From positions 1 to 64,000 of the forward strand of contig CAVPVQ010000017.1 of NCBI GenBank assembly GCA_963709185.1: a stretch of DNA of 64,000 nucleotides. Reading direction: 5' to 3'. The notes beneath the pieces are model-generated. The model did not search any database. It was not told the origin of the DNA and saw only the letters and a program-made list of their open reading frames with translations. Positions within the stretch are counted from its first letter, which is position 1, and each line of letters begins with the position of its first letter. Below are positions 45,865 to 54,801 of this stretch, piece after piece. The DNA comes from Roseiarcus sp963709185 (lineage in GTDB: Bacteria; Pseudomonadota; Alphaproteobacteria; Rhizobiales; Beijerinckiaceae). A program made the position numbers and the translations under genes.

Positions 45865-46800
45865 GTGAATGTTGATCGCAGAGCGGTAATCGGGATGGCG
45901 ATGGTCATCGCTTCGGCGCGTGACGCATCGCCTCAATCGCCGGCGGACGCAATCCCGCTGTGGCCTGCCGCGCCGCCGGGCGGATTGCCATCCTCGGGAC
46001 CGGAAAAGGTCAACGCCAAAGGCTCGATCACCAACGTCGACCGGCCGCGCCTGAATGTCTATCGTCCCGCCCGTTCGAACGGAGCCGCGGTCGTCGTCAT
46101 CGCCGGCGGCGGATACGCGCATATCGAAGCTGGCGCCGAGAGCGCGCCGACGTGCCAATGGCTTCAGGCCTCCGGCGTCACGGCGTTCGAACTGATCTAT
46201 CGGCTTCCCCAGGACGGGCAGCCTCCGCTCGCGCCATTTCAGGATGCGCAGCGCGCGATGCGGATCATACGCGCGAGCGCGGCGCGCTACGGGGTCGATC
46301 CCGCACGAATTGGCGTCATCGGGTTCTCCGCCGGCGGCCATCTCGCCGGCATGACCGCCGTGCGCCCGGACAGGCCGCTCTACACGCACGCGGATCCCAT
46401 CGATGAAACCTCGGCTCGTCCGGATTTCGTCGGGTTGATCTATCCGGTCCTGACGATGATGCCCCCGTTCGATCAAACCCACGCAAGGCGCGCGATACTC
46501 GGCACGCGCCCTGCCTTGGCCGAGAGCGAGGACTATTCGGTGGAGCGCCACGTGGAGGCGCGCGCCCCGCCAATGTTCCTGGCGCAGGCGGCCGACGACC
46601 CGATATCCCCGCTCGACAACAGCCTCATGATGTTCGCGGCGCTCCGCGCGGCGCGCGCGCCGGCCGAACTGCACGTCTTTCAGACCGGCGGACATGGTTG
46701 GGGGATGGGGCGTCCGGAAACCGAAGTCCGCGTCTGGCCGGAACTCTTCGCGACCTGGGCGAGGCTGAACAATTTTCTGCCGACCCAACCGCAGCGATGA
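45865..46800 (+). CDS. Alpha/beta hydrolase (acetyl-esterase/BD-FAE-like)
   Basis: A 311-aa alpha/beta hydrolase. The oxyanion region is VVVIAGGGYAHI, the nucleophile elbow GFSAGGHLAG near residue 165, the aspartate is in AQAADDPISPLDNS and the histidine in TGGHGWGMG. An Arg-Arg pair at the N-terminus (NVDRRAVIGMAMVIAS) resembles a Tat signal, so it may be periplasmic. GTG 45865 is preferred; ATG 45826 gives 13 extra residues. It diverges from the cytochrome c gene. Enzymes of this kind remove acetyl groups from polysaccharides or hydrolyse small esters. Confidence 0.8.
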   Translation: MNVDRRAVIGMAMVIASARDASPQSPADAIPLWPAAPPGGLPSSGPEKVNAKGSITNVDRPRLNVYRPARSNGAAVVVIAGGGYAHIEAGAESAPTCQWLQASGVTAFELIYRLPQDGQPPLAPFQDAQRAMRIIRASAARYGVDPARIGVIGFSAGGHLAGMTAVRPDRPLYTHADPIDETSARPDFVGLIYPVLTMMPPFDQTHARRAILGTRPALAESEDYSVERHVEARAPPMFLAQAADDPISPLDNSLMMFAALRAARAPAELHVFQTGGHGWGMGRPETEVRVWPELFATWARLNNFLPTQPQR

Positions 46801-46836
46801 TTGGAAACGATTGCGGCGCGCGGGTCTGCCGTTACG

Positions 46837-47127
46837 TCAGTTCGAATTCAGCCTCTCGACGAGGAAGCGCACCATGTCGCTGCTGGTGATCTCGATCTTC
46901 GCCCTGCCATGGCCATGATCGAATTTGTCGCTCGCAATGGCCTCGAATTCCTTTCTGAACGATTCGAAGCGCGCCAGGCACGCGCCGCTGTCGGTCGATG
47001 AGCTTCTCATATCCTGCAGAACGCGGCGGGCGACAAGAACCCGAACCGTCGTATGTCGGTCCCTCATCGGGAAATGCACGCCCTGGGCGTTTTCGAACCC
47101 GGCGCGATTGATGCGATCGAGCGGCAT
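46837..47127 (-). CDS. DUF1488 family protein
   Basis: A 96-aa cytoplasmic protein. The pattern matches DUF1488: an N-terminal VHFPMRDRHTTVRVLVARRVL, a central FESFRKEFEAIASDKFDHG, and IEITSSDMVRFLVE at the end. Function of this family is unknown. ATG 47127 is chosen because AAGGAG lies about six bases upstream. It ends 37 bp from the convergent esterase gene. A perfect 7-bp inverted repeat 49 bp upstream could be its operator. Confidence 0.75.
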   Translation of the reverse strand: MPLDRINRAGFENAQGVHFPMRDRHTTVRVLVARRVLQDMRSSSTDSGACLARFESFRKEFEAIASDKFDHGHGRAKIEITSSDMVRFLVERLNSN

Positions 47128-47175
47128 CGGCGCTCCTTGCTGCAGACTGGAGGGGCGCAATCTTGGATTTCAATG

Positions 47176-47191
47176 GGTCGAAAATTCGACC
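47176..47191. repeat. Palindromic operator-like inverted repeat
   Basis: GGTCGAA at 47176-47182 and TTCGACC at 47185-47191 form a perfect 7-bp inverted repeat with two central bases. It is about 49 bp upstream of the DUF1488 start and 143 bp downstream of the PilZ gene end, which suits a small dimeric repressor or activator. No regulator gene is near. Confidence 0.35.
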
Positions 47192-47333
47192 GCCCCTGTC
47201 CAAATCTCGACGCAATCGCCGCCGGCGTCGTGAACGGTCCGCCGCAGGATCGTCGCGGAAGTCTCGCGGCGCAGGCCTGCCTGGCCTGCCTCGATGTCAG
47301 GGAATACGCGATTCTTGCGACCTGACGGAACGG

Positions 47334-47945
47334 CTAGAGCGCCGCTCCGTCCGCCAGGACGTCCGAAGGGAGGTCGCGCGTGAACGCGACGGCGATGCCG
47401 CCGGGGAAGTGCCGCACGACATGCGCCGATGTCTGGCCGATGGTCACGGGCGAACCGATCGGCGGCGCGGCGTCGACGTTGAGCGCTGCGCCGGGCGCCG
47501 AAACGTCGATCAAGGCCGCGCTGTATTCGCTTCCCTCCGGCGTCGTCAGCGTCGTCCGCCGATTGCTGGGGACGCTGCGTTCATGCCGACGGTTGTCGGG
47601 TTCGCCAAGCTTCTGATGCCGCACCAGCCAAGCGATTTTCGACATGAGCTTTTCGCGCTTGTGCGGCGGCGCCTGCAGCTTCATCGCAAAGCAAGTGTCG
47701 AAATGGCGCGCAACAACGCCTTCGAGCCGGCCAAGCTCGGCGATATAGGCGACGATGCGCTCGCCGATATATCCTTTGTCGAACCCTCTGAGAGCGACGC
47801 CGCCCGCGGAAATGTCGATGGTCTGGCAGGGGCACTCGTTGCCGTCGCGCAGCATGTAGCGGCCGGACAGCGTCAGTTCGGCGCGTTCGTCGCCACGCCG
47901 CTCTTCATGCGTGACGGTGAACAATTGCATGGGTCGAGGGATCAC
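47334..47945 (-). CDS. Tandem PilZ-domain protein
   Basis: A 203-aa cytoplasmic protein with two PilZ-like domains. The first (residues about 15-90) has the Arg-rich EERRGDERAEL and TIDISAGGVAL, matching the RxxxR and D/NxSxxG signature for cyclic-di-GMP. The second (about 115-195) has NRRHERS and LIDVSAPGAAL, a partial match. It may sense c-di-GMP and affect motility or polysaccharide, but no target is shown. GTG 47945 has GGAG nine bases upstream; ATG 47930 is an alternative. It is the sole c-di-GMP gene in the window. Confidence 0.82.
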   Translation of the reverse strand: MIPRPMQLFTVTHEERRGDERAELTLSGRYMLRDGNECPCQTIDISAGGVALRGFDKGYIGERIVAYIAELGRLEGVVARHFDTCFAMKLQAPPHKREKLMSKIAWLVRHQKLGEPDNRRHERSVPSNRRTTLTTPEGSEYSAALIDVSAPGAALNVDAAPPIGSPVTIGQTSAHVVRHFPGGIAVAFTRDLPSDVLADGAAL

Positions 47946-48161
47946 GGGCGCCTGCTCCGGGAGCGATCGTTCCCGGCGAATGCCACAGGAACTGGCGGAT
48001 TTTATCAGCCGCGCGCGTTAAGGGTGTACCACCGCGGCCGGATGCTTCGAGAGTCATGGTTGCTGAATGGCGCCCTCGAACGCCGAAAAACGCCGCCCAC
48101 CTGGGAGCCGGTCTTGCCGCTGCGGAGCATTTCGGAGCGACGGCGGCCGTCGATCGCCGGA

Positions 48162-49466
48162 TCAGGCCTTGCCGGTCTCCTTCATGCTCAGCACGCTGAG
48201 GAAGCTGATCGCCGCGGCGAGGCTGAGGTAGTAGCCGACCCAGGGCAGGCCGCCGCGCTCCAGCAGCAATTGCGCGAGGTAGGGGGCCAGCGAAGCGCCG
48301 AGAATGCCGCCCAGGTTGTAGGCGCTCGAGGCGCCGGTGTAGGCGACCGGGATCGGAAACAGCTCCGGCAGCAGCGCGCCGAGCGGCGCGAAGGTCAGCC
48401 CCATCACGCCAAGGGCGAGGCACAGGAACAGCAGCGTCTCCATCGCGTCGCCGCCGAGCAGTTCGGGCAAGGCGAACCCTGAAAGAGCGGCCAGCGCGCT
48501 CGCGGCGAGCAGGACCGGACGGCGGCCAAAGCGATCCGCGAGCGCCGCCGAAAGCGGCGTCGCCGCCGCCATGAACAGCACTGCGACGCATAGCATCGCC
48601 AGGAAGTCGGTTCGCGGAATATGTCGCGCATTCACGCCGTAGCCCAGCGCGAAAACCGTCGATATGTAGAACAGCGCGTAGCAGACCACGATCGACAGCG
48701 AACCCTGAATCAGCGGCCGCCAATGATGGCGCAGCACGTCGAGCAACGGGACCCTGACGCGTTGGTTGCGCGCCAGCGCCTGGCGGAAGGCCGGGGTTTC
48801 GCTGATCGAAACCCGGAGGTAGAGGCCGATCGCCACCAGGACCGCGCTGATCAGGAACGGCACGCGCCAGGCCCAGGCGACGAACGGCCCCTCGCCGAGG
48901 CCGAGCAGCAGCGCCAGGAACAGCCCGTTGGCCATCAGAAAGCCGAGCGGCGGCCCAAGCTGGGGAAACATGCCGAACCACGCGCGGCGGCCGGGGGGCG
49001 CGTTCTCGGTGGCCAGCAAGGCGGCGCCGCCCCATTCGCCGCCGAGCCCGACGCCCTGGCCGAACCGTAGCAAACACAGCAGCCAGGGCGCCAGCGCGCC
49101 CGCCTGCGCATAACCCGGCAGGACGCCGATCAAGGTCGTCGACAGGCCCATCATGAGCATCGAGGCGACCAGCGTCGACTTGCGCCCGATGCGGTCGCCG
49201 AAATGGCCGAACAGGACCGATCCGACCGGTCGGGCCAGGAAGGCGATCCCGAAGGTCAGAAAGGCGTTGAGCGCCTGCGATCCGGGCGCCGATTGGGGAA
49301 AGAAGGTCTGGCCGATCACCAGCGCGGCGGCGGTGCCGTAGATGTAGAAATCGTAGAACTCGATCGTCGTGCCGACGAGGCTGGCCAGCACGATGCGGCC
49401 GACGCCGCCGGCCTGCCGCGTCGCGCCGTCCTCGACCGCGGCCGTCGTCCCAAGGGTTCCCGCCAT
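48162..49466 (-). CDS. MFS transporter, metabolite:proton symporter (MHS) type
   Basis: A 434-aa transporter with 12 predicted helices. The MHS opening VGTTIEFYDFYIYGTAAALV, the motif A region GHFGDRIGRKSTLVASM, and GLGGEWGGAALLATENAP are typical of the proline/betaine, shikimate and dicarboxylate symporters. The C-terminal half has the repeat loop AALADRFGRRPVLLAAS. ATG 49466 matches the family; an upstream TTG adds nine residues. The divergent GST gene is 249 bp away. The substrate is probably an organic acid, but this is not certain. Confidence 0.88.
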   Translation of the reverse strand: MAGTLGTTAAVEDGATRQAGGVGRIVLASLVGTTIEFYDFYIYGTAAALVIGQTFFPQSAPGSQALNAFLTFGIAFLARPVGSVLFGHFGDRIGRKSTLVASMLMMGLSTTLIGVLPGYAQAGALAPWLLCLLRFGQGVGLGGEWGGAALLATENAPPGRRAWFGMFPQLGPPLGFLMANGLFLALLLGLGEGPFVAWAWRVPFLISAVLVAIGLYLRVSISETPAFRQALARNQRVRVPLLDVLRHHWRPLIQGSLSIVVCYALFYISTVFALGYGVNARHIPRTDFLAMLCVAVLFMAAATPLSAALADRFGRRPVLLAASALAALSGFALPELLGGDAMETLLFLCLALGVMGLTFAPLGALLPELFPIPVAYTGASSAYNLGGILGASLAPYLAQLLLERGGLPWVGYYLSLAAAISFLSVLSMKETGKA

Positions 49467-49715
49467 CTCTGGTTTTCCGACCGCGTTTCGCAAGTGCGCC
49501 GATTTCGAGCCTGATCTGTCACAATAGCGCGATCGCCGCCACCAAGCGATGGCTCGTCCTTTGAGGTCATCGCGGCGATCGGCTAGGCTGCTTTGCCTGG
49601 CGCGAGATCAGGGCCAGGCGACCGCCGCAGGCGCAGGGACGCGACATCGCGTCGTCAACCGCCAGGTTGAGAGCGCGCCGTGGTTTGAACCTCGACCAAA
49701 CGACTGGAGCCATCG

Positions 49716-50402
49716 ATGCTGAAGTTCTATTTCAACGGTTCGCCCAACCCGACCAAGGTCGCACTTTTTCTTGAAGAGGCGGGGCTGCCTTACGAGCCGA
49801 CGCCGGTGGACACGCGCAAAGGCGACCAGTTCAAGCCCGATTTCCTCGCCGTCAACCCGAATGGCAAGGTGCCGGCGATCGTCGATGGCGACGTCGTGGT
49901 GTTCGACAGCAACGCGATCCTCCTCTATCTCGCCGAAAAGACCGGGAAGTTCCTCCCGCCGGACACGCCGGCGGTCCGCGGACAGTTCCTGTCGTGGCTG
50001 ATGTTCGCGGCGACCGGCGTTGGGCCGTTCAGCGGCCAGGCCGTGCATTTCAAGCATTTCGCGCCGGAAAAGACCCCTTACGCGATCAATCGCTATCTGT
50101 TCGAGACGCGGCGGCATTTCTCGATCCTCGACGACCATCTCGCCAGCCGCCGATACATGGTCGGCGAGGTCTATACGATCGTCGACATGGACGTCTGGGG
50201 CTGGGCGCGTTTGGCTCCGTTCATCCTCGGCGAGGACGCGTGGGCGAAGTTTCCCAACCTCAAGCGGCTGCATGACGAGATCAGCGCTCGTCCGGCGGCG
50301 GCGCGAGCGGTCGCGCTGAAGGAGAAGTTCACCTTCAAGGCGGAAATGGACGACGAGGCGCGCCGCAACATGTTCAAGCACCTGTCGACCAATGCGGCGT
50401 AG
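49716..50402 (+). CDS. Glutathione S-transferase family protein
   Basis: A 228-aa GST. The thioredoxin-fold half has KFYFNGSPNPTKVALFLEE and the cis-Pro/glutathione gamma-Glu site VNPNGKVPAIVDGDVVVFDS, then ILLYLAEKTGKFLP; the helical C-terminal half contains TIVDMDVWGWARLAPFILG. This resembles the YfcG/YghU-like or Nu-type bacterial GSTs. It is divergent from the MHS permease, and precedes the catabolic cluster by 360 bp on the same strand. It may detoxify electrophiles. Substrate is unknown. Confidence 0.88.
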   Translation: MLKFYFNGSPNPTKVALFLEEAGLPYEPTPVDTRKGDQFKPDFLAVNPNGKVPAIVDGDVVVFDSNAILLYLAEKTGKFLPPDTPAVRGQFLSWLMFAATGVGPFSGQAVHFKHFAPEKTPYAINRYLFETRRHFSILDDHLASRRYMVGEVYTIVDMDVWGWARLAPFILGEDAWAKFPNLKRLHDEISARPAAARAVALKEKFTFKAEMDDEARRNMFKHLSTNAA

Positions 50403-50658
50403 TCACCGCTGAATCTGCGCGACGGCGGCCCGGCTCCGGCCGCTGTCGGCCTTGGTGAAAGCGCGACATCGTCGCTGCGTCTCATGCGATGACGGGATCG
50501 AACGGCGAACCGTGCGCCAGGCCTCCGAACGCCGGTTCGCGACGGGTCGAACGGCCGCGCCGGGACCGATTTTTGCAAACGCCCCTCATCGGCCTGCGTG
50601 GTTTCGGCCGCGGCTTCCAACGCGCGTCAGTACGCCCATTCCACATGCGGAATCTTCT

Positions 50659-50690
50659 AAATATCGGTAAAACCCGCTGAATCGATATTT
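50659..50690. repeat. 8-bp inverted repeat upstream of catabolic operon promoter
   Basis: Arms AAATATCG and CGATATTT are exact reverse complements, 16 bases apart. The right arm ends 14 bases before the -35 box TTGACT at 50705. This AT-rich pair stands out in GC-rich sequence and could be bound by an unseen activator. It is not found at the second binding-protein promoter. Confidence 0.4.
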
Positions 50691-50704
50691 TGCGTTTGAA
50701 ACGT

Positions 50705-50748
50705 TTGACTGACGCACAAATCGCTGTCACGATCGACTTTATCGAGAA
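50705..50748 (+). promoter_or_regulatory. Promoter-operator block of first sugar-type binding-protein gene
   Basis: -35 box TTGACT (50705-50710), 17-bp spacer, weak -10 CACGAT (50728-50733), and an operator-like TTTATCGAGAA (50738-50748). Thirty-seven of these 44 bases also occur, on the minus strand, ahead of the second binding-protein gene at 62949-62992. Related motifs precede the amidohydrolase and the GntR/SDR genes, so it is probably the site of the GntR regulator encoded at 59591-60310; this is inferred from spacing and recurrence. Confidence 0.55.
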
Positions 50749-50768
50749 AAAACTGCGGGAGGATGGTC

Positions 50769-51911
50769 GTGACTATTTGCGCGCAACCGGCGCTTTCGCG
50801 CAGCCGAAACAGGCGAGGAGCGGCTCGAAGCCCCCTAGTCGCCGCCCTAAGCAGCGTAGCCCTGATCTGCGGCGCGGGGATGGCGCAAGCCGATGACGCC
50901 TCTCTCGACCACGCCCGCCAGGAAACGCCGATGAGCTGGGCCGGTCCGACGACCCCGGCCAAGGCGCCCAAGGGAATCAAGGTCGGCATCGTGAGTTGCG
51001 GCGCCCAATTCCGCGGTTGTCAGGCGCCCGCCGACGCCGCCTTCGAAGCGGCCAAGGCGATCGGCTGGACGCCGACCATGTATGACGGCGCCGGCACCCA
51101 GGAAAAGCAGAACGCCAGCATCCTCGACGCCATTTCGGCGGGAGCCAATGTCGTGCTGACCGTCTCGATCGACCCGCGCTTCATTCAGCTCGCCCTGCAA
51201 GCGGCCAAGAAGGCCGACGTGCCGATGATCTCGGGCTCGGCCGGCATCGATACGCCCAATCCGGTGATCAAGCCGGAAGGCGACAACCTGACCCACGCGC
51301 TCGACGTCGGCACAGACTATGTCGGCGTCGGCCGGCATGTCGCCGAATGGATCACCGCCGATTCCGGTGGCAAGGCGAACGTGCTCGTCTTCACCGACGA
51401 AGAATTCTACTCGGTCACCGCGGTCGTCGACGGTCTGCTCGATGAGTTCAAGAAATGCCCCGCGTGCAAGATATCGGCGCCGCAGAAATTCACCGCGTCT
51501 CAGGTCGCGACCAATGTCGGGCAAATGGCGGTCGGTTATCTCCAGGCGCATCCCGAAGTGAACTACATCTACGCGCCTTACGACCCCTCGGCGGTGTTCA
51601 TGGTCAATGCGATCGTGCAGGCGGGTCTGGCCGACAAGGTGAAGGTGGCGAGCATCGTCGGCGCGGCGCAGAACCTCGACTTCATCCGCCAGGGGCGCGT
51701 GCAGGTCGCCGACGGCGCGTTCGACAACGCCTACATGGGCTACGCGATGGTCGACCAGGCGATCCGCCTGCTCAACAAGCAGCCGCTGTTCGAACCCCAT
51801 GACGAGGGCACCCCCTATCAGGTCCTCGACAAGACCAACCTGCCGCCCGCCGGCCAGGATTGGGCGACCAAGTCGGCCTACAAGGACCGCTTCCTCAAGC
51901 TCTGGCAGTAA
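50769..51911 (+). CDS. Sugar-type ABC transporter substrate-binding protein 1
   Basis: Periplasmic binding protein of 380 aa from the ribose/xylose (Peripla_BP_4) family. A long signal peptide leads to the mature PTTPAKAPKGIKVGIVSC, with YDGAGTQEKQNASILDAISA and HPEVNYIYAPYDPSAVFM as fold landmarks. It has four cysteines in two pairs, CGAQFRGC near residue 79-86 and KKCPACK near 233-239, which may form disulfides or bind metal. GTG 50769 is preferred, since GGGAGG abuts the upstream ATG 50763. It begins an operon with a cyclase, a ThDP enzyme, an ATPase and a permease. It is a close paralogue of the gene at 61824. Ligand is unknown. Confidence 0.88.
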   Translation: MTICAQPALSRSRNRRGAARSPLVAALSSVALICGAGMAQADDASLDHARQETPMSWAGPTTPAKAPKGIKVGIVSCGAQFRGCQAPADAAFEAAKAIGWTPTMYDGAGTQEKQNASILDAISAGANVVLTVSIDPRFIQLALQAAKKADVPMISGSAGIDTPNPVIKPEGDNLTHALDVGTDYVGVGRHVAEWITADSGGKANVLVFTDEEFYSVTAVVDGLLDEFKKCPACKISAPQKFTASQVATNVGQMAVGYLQAHPEVNYIYAPYDPSAVFMVNAIVQAGLADKVKVASIVGAAQNLDFIRQGRVQVADGAFDNAYMGYAMVDQAIRLLNKQPLFEPHDEGTPYQVLDKTNLPPAGQDWATKSAYKDRFLKLWQ

Positions 51912-51988
51912 CGCCCGGAACGCCCGCCCGCTTCCCGACGCGGGCGGGCGTCCCTCCCCCTTCGCTTGTTCACGCAAGGAGCAACGTC

Positions 51989-53014
51989 GTGCAAAAGCGC
52001 TGGAAGGTCCGGCCCGAACACTCCAACTGGGGGGATTTCGGCGATGACGACGAGGTCGGGCGACTGAATCTGATCACGTCGGAGCGGCGCCGCGCGGCCG
52101 CGGCGGAGGTGCGCGAAGGTCTCGCCTTTTGCCTGAGCCTGCCGCTCGATCTGCCCGGCGGCAATCTTCTGGTCCCGCAACGTCTGCCGCCGGTCAGAAC
52201 GATCGCCGACATGCCGAAGGGCCATACGTTCGTGAACTATCCGCTGGCCGCCGACAACGAACATTGGATCGACCACGCCTCCGACGACGCGGTCCTGCTG
52301 TATACGCAATATTCGACCCAATGGGACGCGCTCAGTCACGCCGCGCGGCATTTCGACGCCGATCAGGACGGGACGGCGGAGCTGGTTTGCTACAACGGAT
52401 ATCGCGCCGACGTCGACCTGACCGGCCCGCACGACCCCGCCGGCCCCGGCGCGCGTCGTCTCGGCATCGAGAAGATGGCCGAGACCAGCGTGCAGGGCCG
52501 CGGCGTGATGATCGATCTGTTCGCCGAGTTCGGAACGCGGCGCCGCTGGGTCAATTACGATGACCTGATGCGCATCATGGAGAGGGAAGGAATCGCCGTC
52601 GAAGCCGGCGACATGCTCTGTCTGCACACCGGCTGGGCGCATGGCGTTCTCGAGCGCAAAGGCAATCCCGACCGCGAGTTGCTGCATGAAAGCTATGCCG
52701 TGCTCGACGGCAACGACAGCCATCTGCTCGACTGGATCGAACGCTCCGGGCTGTCGGTGATCATCGCCGACAATTTCGCGGTCGAAGGCTTCCAGGAGCA
52801 CGCGCCCGACAACAAGGCCGACCATTTCGCCGCGCTGCCGATCCATCAGCGCTGCCTGGTCGATCTTGGCATCCATCTCGGCGAGCTCTGGTATCTGACC
52901 GAACTCAGCGCCTGGCTCAAGGCGCATCAAAGGTCGCGCTTTTTCCTGACCGCGCCGCCGTTGCGGCTGCCCGGCTCCTTCGGCTCGCCGCTGACGCCGG
53001 TCGGCACGGTATGA
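51989..53014 (+). CDS. Cyclase family protein (kynurenine formamidase-like)
   Basis: A 341-aa cytoplasmic hydrolase of the cyclase superfamily (PF04199: kynurenine formamidase, isatin hydrolase and related ring-opening amidases/lactonases). STQWDALSHAARHFD matches the metal-binding WDxxxH loop (family form D-x-x-x-H), GRGVMIDLFAEFG and MLCLHTGWAHGVLE match the next family blocks, and FAVEGFQEH and PIHQRCLVDLGIHLGE the last. GTG 51989 has AAGGAG seven bases upstream. It lies in the importer operon, four bases overlapping the ThDP gene, so it probably opens a ring or hydrolyses a cyclic intermediate; inference. Confidence 0.87.
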   Translation: MQKRWKVRPEHSNWGDFGDDDEVGRLNLITSERRRAAAAEVREGLAFCLSLPLDLPGGNLLVPQRLPPVRTIADMPKGHTFVNYPLAADNEHWIDHASDDAVLLYTQYSTQWDALSHAARHFDADQDGTAELVCYNGYRADVDLTGPHDPAGPGARRLGIEKMAETSVQGRGVMIDLFAEFGTRRRWVNYDDLMRIMEREGIAVEAGDMLCLHTGWAHGVLERKGNPDRELLHESYAVLDGNDSHLLDWIERSGLSVIIADNFAVEGFQEHAPDNKADHFAALPIHQRCLVDLGIHLGELWYLTELSAWLKAHQRSRFFLTAPPLRLPGSFGSPLTPVGTV

Positions 53015-54777
53015 TGGAATTGGCTCCCGCCGCGTCAGTGTCGGCCTCGCCCCGTTATCGCCATCGCTTCGCCAACGGCTGCGGCGCGCATCTCTTCCTC
53101 GAAGCGCTGCGGCGGCACGGCGTCGACGTCATTTTCGGGCAAAGCATTCCCTCCCTTCTGCATCTGATCGCGCCGGAATACGGCATCCGCCAGATCGGCT
53201 ATCGCACCGAGAACGCCGGCGCGGCGATGGCCGACGCCTATGCGCGCGTCTCGCACAAGGTTCCGGTGGTCACCGCGCAGAACGGGCCGGCGGCCACCCT
53301 GCTGGTGCCTGGCCTCGCCGAAGCGCTCAAGGCGTCGATCCCGATCGTGGCGATCGTCCAGGAGGTCCCCCGCGCGCTGCGCGACCGCAACGCGTTCCAG
53401 GAGCTCGATCACGCCGCGCTGTTCGCCGGTTGCGCCAAGTGGATTCGCCGGCTCGACGACCTGTCGCGCGTCGCCGACTACATCGACATGGCGTTCACCG
53501 CGGCGGCGAGCGGCCGGCCCGGCCCGGCGGTCCTGCTTTGCCCGATGGACCTGTTCGAAGAGGCGCTGACCGCGACGCAGCGGCCGGCGGTCGGCCCGAC
53601 GCGGGTATCCAGCCTCGGCCACTATCCGCTCGACCGTCCGTGCGCCGACCCCTCGCGCATTCGCGAGGCGGCGGCGCTGCTGGCCGGCGCGCGGCAGCCG
53701 CTGGTGGCGGCCGGCGGCGGCGTCCATCTCTCCGGCGCCAGCGAGGCCCTGGCGCGCCTCCAGGACCTCGCGGCGCTGCCGGTAGTCACCACCAGCATGG
53801 GCAAAGGCTCGGTCGACGAGTCGCACCCGCTGTCGATCGGCGTCGCCGGCTACATCATGGGCCGCCGCGGCATGTCGCGGCACAGCCGCGGGCTGATCGC
53901 CGGCGCCGACGTGATTCTGATGGTCGGCACGCGAACCAATCAGAACGGCACGGATTCCTGGAAGCTCTATCCGCCCGGCGCGACCTATATCCATATCGAC
54001 ATCGACGGCCAGGAGATCGGGCGCAACTACGAGGCGGTCCGCCTTGCCGGCGATGCGCGCGCGACGCTGGAGGCGCTGGCGGACGAACTCGAGCGCTGCG
54101 ATCTCGGCATGCGCCGCGCCGCGCGTCCGGCGCTCGAAGCCGCCATCGCCGCCGGACGGCGCGCGCATGAGGATGAATCGGCTGCGATGCTCGCGAGCGA
54201 CAGCCGGCCGATCCGCCCCGAACGGATCATGGCGGAGATCGATCGGAAATTGACGCCCAACTCGATCGTCGTCGCCGACGCCAGCTACTCCTCGGTCTGG
54301 ACGGTCAACTTTCTGCGCTCGCGCCGGCCGGGCATGCGCTTCCTGACGCCGCGCGGCCTCGCGGGGCTCGGATGGGGCCTGCCGTTCGCGATCGGCGCGC
54401 GCGTCGCCGAGCCCGTGGCGCCGATCGTTTGCGTCGTCGGCGACGGCGGCTTCGGCCATGTCTGGTCGGAGCTGGAGACGGCGCGCCGCCTCGACCTGAA
54501 ACTGACGCTGATCGTCCTGAACAATCAGATCCTCGGCTATCAGGCCCACGCCGAGGACCTGCTGTTCGGCGATCACACCGATGTCTGCGATTTCACCGCC
54601 GTCGACCATGCGGCGATCGCCCGCGCCTGTGGCTGCGAAGGCTATCGCATCGACGACCCCGACGACCTTGCGCCGGCTCTTGAACGCGCCCAGAAGGGCG
54701 AGGCGGTCACCTTGCTCGATGTGATGACCGATCCCAGAGCGTTTCCGCCGGTCACCATGTACGATGCGGTCGAATAG
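53011..54777 (+). CDS. Thiamine-diphosphate-dependent enzyme (acetolactate synthase/benzoylformate-type)
   Basis: A 588-aa ThDP enzyme. The N-terminal Pyr domain carries the catalytic glutamate in GYRTENAGAAMADAYARV near residue 70-87; the middle domain has AAGGGVHLSGASEAL; the C-terminal PP domain has the cofactor motif VVGDGGFGHVWSELETA near residue 476-492, ending at LNNQILGYQ. It resembles acetolactate synthase-like and ring-hydrolase (IolD-like) members; the reaction may be decarboxylation, ligation or C-C cleavage of a 2-oxo or 1,2-dione compound. It starts inside the cyclase gene end and is followed by the ABC ATPase at 54802. Confidence 0.87.
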   Translation: MMELAPAASVSASPRYRHRFANGCGAHLFLEALRRHGVDVIFGQSIPSLLHLIAPEYGIRQIGYRTENAGAAMADAYARVSHKVPVVTAQNGPAATLLVPGLAEALKASIPIVAIVQEVPRALRDRNAFQELDHAALFAGCAKWIRRLDDLSRVADYIDMAFTAAASGRPGPAVLLCPMDLFEEALTATQRPAVGPTRVSSLGHYPLDRPCADPSRIREAAALLAGARQPLVAAGGGVHLSGASEALARLQDLAALPVVTTSMGKGSVDESHPLSIGVAGYIMGRRGMSRHSRGLIAGADVILMVGTRTNQNGTDSWKLYPPGATYIHIDIDGQEIGRNYEAVRLAGDARATLEALADELERCDLGMRRAARPALEAAIAAGRRAHEDESAAMLASDSRPIRPERIMAEIDRKLTPNSIVVADASYSSVWTVNFLRSRRPGMRFLTPRGLAGLGWGLPFAIGARVAEPVAPIVCVVGDGGFGHVWSELETARRLDLKLTLIVLNNQILGYQAHAEDLLFGDHTDVCDFTAVDHAAIARACGCEGYRIDDPDDLAPALERAQKGEAVTLLDVMTDPRAFPPVTMYDAVE

Positions 54778-54801
54778 GACCGGCGAGAGGTTACGGCCAG
54801 G

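Larger units (their letters stand above)
50403..50762. other. 360-bp regulatory gap ahead of the catabolic operon
   Basis: No gene is visible. The gap ends in the promoter-operator block of the first binding-protein gene (50705-50748). Upstream of it, AAATATCG at 50659-50666 and CGATATTT at 50683-50690 form a perfect 8-bp inverted repeat with 16 bases between, placed about 15 bases before the -35 box, a position typical for an activator site. The rest is GC-rich and featureless. Confidence 0.5.
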
